Assembly (NCBI GenBank): GCA_012932295.1
Contig: JAAONU010000016.1
Coordinates: 41,323,241 to 41,387,240, forward strand
Direction of reading: 5' to 3'
DNA length: 64,000 bases
Source: Cyclina sinensis
Lineage: Eukaryota; Mollusca; Bivalvia; Venerida; Veneridae
The notes below the pieces were generated by a model. The model was not told where the DNA came from and did not search any database. It was given only the letters and a program-made list of their open reading frames with translations. Numbering within the stretch: the stretch's first letter is position 1; each line of letters opens with the position of its first letter. Positions 62,031 to 64,000 of this stretch are shown here, piece after piece. The translations under genes and the position numbers were made by a program.

Positions 62031-63135
62031 AGATTTTAATGGATTGCTTTGAAGATTTTATTAAGACTATGAAGCTTCAGAAATGACAGGTAACATATTG
62101 CAACATTGCTTTGTGTTACAAACATTGCTTTGTGATATAACTGTAGTGTGAATGGTTGTTCTGTACTTTGAATTGTAGTGCATTTATAGCTTACTATGTG
62201 ATGTAACCTAGTGTTAAAATATGTGACTAAATTTGCATTATTCGGCGTGGGAAATAAATTCGTCGAATTTGTCCTTTTTAATAATATTTTTGCCAGTGCT
62301 CCTAAATCATTAGCGAAATACTAATACAAGGAACTCATAAACTTTGCAACAGACATTGAGCTGTCAAGATATCCCTGAATACAGCAATTGAGGTTTTCAC
62401 TAAATAATTTACCAGCTCTCTATCAAACAATATTTATTTATTTTCCGAAGTTCCCGATGAACACAATCGATAGAAAATAATTTCACTAAATTGTAAGAAA
62501 ATTGGTAATTGTTCGATGAAGTGAACTTCAGGGTCTCAAAGACAAAATCTTCCAGACAAAATCAATCTTCTTCTTGATTCTTAAGTCTGAATAGGTGAAA
62601 AATATGTGCCTTTTGTGAGTGCATCTTTGTAACATCATATTTTCACGTTAAGCATTCATCTAAGCTCAACTGTAAGTAGTGTGGTGTAGTGTGCACTTAG
62701 AGTTCAGTTAAAATTCATAATTGTTGTTTGATTCACTTTATATCATTTTCAGAAAGGGTATTAAAGACTCACATGTTAGATTAAATATGTAAATGTAAAA
62801 TATTCTCTGCGAAGTAAGGGGTTAATGTAGAAAACGTACGTTAAGATTTCCTTAAGTTTTGATACGATCCCTCCAGTTCTGTCTTCCTACGTTTGTGTTC
62901 AAAGGAAAAGTCCGGAATAAAAAATACTCGAATTTGTAACAGTAACGTCGATGGGGGATTCTTATTATTATCTAAGACAATTTTCTTGCTTTAAGGTGTA
63001 TAATTGCATTTTATATGTATATAACGTCATTATATTATTTAATCTGTTTTGTCTATTTTACCTAATCTAAAATCCATCCTATCAGCAAAACCATGTGTTA
63101 ATGGATGTAAGATCAAGTATTATCAATTATTCAGA
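62031..63135. other. No gene seen
   Basis: AT-rich, no recognisable feature. Confidence 0.5.
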
Positions 63136-64000
63136 CTTTTTATGCCCCCTCTTCAAAGAAGTGGGGGTATATTGATTTGCATTTGTCTGTCTGTCGGTCG
63201 GTCCGTCGGTCCGTAGACCAAATGGTTTCCGACCAATAACTAAAGAATGCTTAGGCCTAGGAACTTCAAACTTGGTAGGATGATTGTCCATTACCAGTAG
63301 ATGACCCCTATTGATTTTGGGGTCAAGGGGTGAAAGGTCAAGGTCACATTGACCTTGTAGGTAGAAACGGTTTCCGACCAATAACTAGAGAACGCTTTGA
63401 CCTAGGTTTAGCAAACTTGGTGTGCTGGTTGGTCATCACCAGTAGATGACCCCTATTGATTTTGAGATCATTAGGTCAAAGGTCAAGATCACAGGGACCT
63501 TCATCCTAAAAACGGTTTCCAAACAATAACTAGTGAATGCTTTGACCTAGGTTCACCAAACTTGGTATGCTGGTTGATCATCATTAGTAGATAACCCCTG
63601 TTGATATTGAGGTCATTAGGTCAAAGGTCAAGCTCACAGGGACCTTCATCCTAAAAATGGTTTCCGATCAATAACTAGAGAACGCTTTGACCTAGGTTCA
63701 CCAAACTTGGTATGCTGGTTGATCATCACCAGTAAATGACTCCTATCGACTTTGAGGTCATTAGGTCAAAGGTCAAGATCACAGAGACTTTCATCCTTAA
63801 AACAGTTTCCGATCAATAACTAGAGAACGCTTTGACCTAGGTTCACCAAACTTGGTATGCTGGTTGGTCATCACCAGTAAATGACCCCTATTGATTTTGA
63901 GGTCATTTGGTCAAAGGTCAAGGCCACAGGGACCTTGATCCTAAAAACGGTTTCTGATCAATAACTAGAGAACGCTTTGGCCCAACCACAAGCAATTAGG
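63136..64000 (+). mobile_element. Helentron/HINE-like element, ATGCCCCC family, cut by window edge
   Basis: The head (atgccccctcttc with its gaagtggggg hairpin partner) and a gtctgtctgtcggtcggtcc tract are the reverse complement of the right end of the 12.7-14.0 kb element. About five 145 bp monomers follow. The final bases (…ggcccaaccacaagcaatta) correspond to the last unique piece before the 3' end of the other copy, so only a few tens of bases are outside the window. Each monomer carries AGGTCAAAGGTCA (e.g. 63473-63485). Confidence 0.85.
63341..63355. promoter_or_regulatory. Perfect IR3 nuclear-receptor site with adjacent direct repeat
   Basis: AGGTCA-CAT-TGACCT is immediately preceded by another AGGTCA (63335-63340), giving three half-sites in a row. 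It lies within a repeat monomer. Confidence 0.5.

Noticed and set aside
63127..63381. 84-codon minus-strand frame
   Set aside because: Lies wholly in the head and first monomer of a HINE-like element.

Overview
This is AT-rich, intron- or intergenic-type animal DNA. It most likely comes from a marine bivalve mollusc. The evidence is the density of interspersed elements whose monomers carry the AGGTCAAAGGTCA/AAGGTCAAGGTCA motif, GTCC/GTCT tracts beside short terminal hairpins, tRNA-derived SINEs, non-LTR and Tc1-like relics, and no prokaryotic operon structure. I find no securely identifiable host protein-coding gene. Nearly every open frame above 60 codons is a chance frame or lies in a repeat. 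Species assignment is inference.

Layout: 0.3-1.7 kb holds a foldback element with ~370 bp inverted arms. 6.2-6.9 kb has a possible LTR/primer-binding-site remnant, a 43 bp inverted repeat and a perfect 42 bp hairpin. 8.06-8.22 kb is a 41 bp tandem repeat. 10.6-14.0 kb carries three Helentron/HINE-like elements, the last with nine ~145 bp monomers. 20.5-22.0 and 25.2-26.9 kb are further complete elements of the same architecture (12 bp perfect subterminal inverted repeats, hairpin, GTCC tract, tandem array, 3' hairpin, CTAG/CTTG end). 22.35-22.77 kb is a 22 bp satellite. 27.87-31.25 kb contains two head-to-head minisatellite arrays of a 21 bp unit that encodes a perfect heptad (leucine-zipper-like) repeat, separated by a nuclear-receptor-motif array.

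34.3-43.5 kb is a ~3.7 kb segmental duplication whose two copies are separated by a Helitron-like block with a 107 bp array. A 93-codon ORF (and a TATA-containing segment before it) is almost unchanged between copies while the surroundings differ by several percent. 44.0-48.0 kb has non-LTR retrotransposon debris and two tandem tRNA-derived SINEs. 48-54.4 kb is featureless. 54.4-54.7 kb is a 40 bp satellite. 55.3-56.7 kb is a decayed element array. 58.4-59.2 kb is a dead Tc1/mariner-like transposase. 60.6-62.0 kb is a tandem array with a complete element nested inside it. 63.14 kb to the end is an inverted copy of the 12.7 kb element.

The features do not form a pathway. The window is a repeat-built region. 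The parts most worth testing are the heptad arrays, the conserved duplicated ORF, the shared design of the Helentron-like families with embedded nuclear-receptor sites, and the perfect hairpin.
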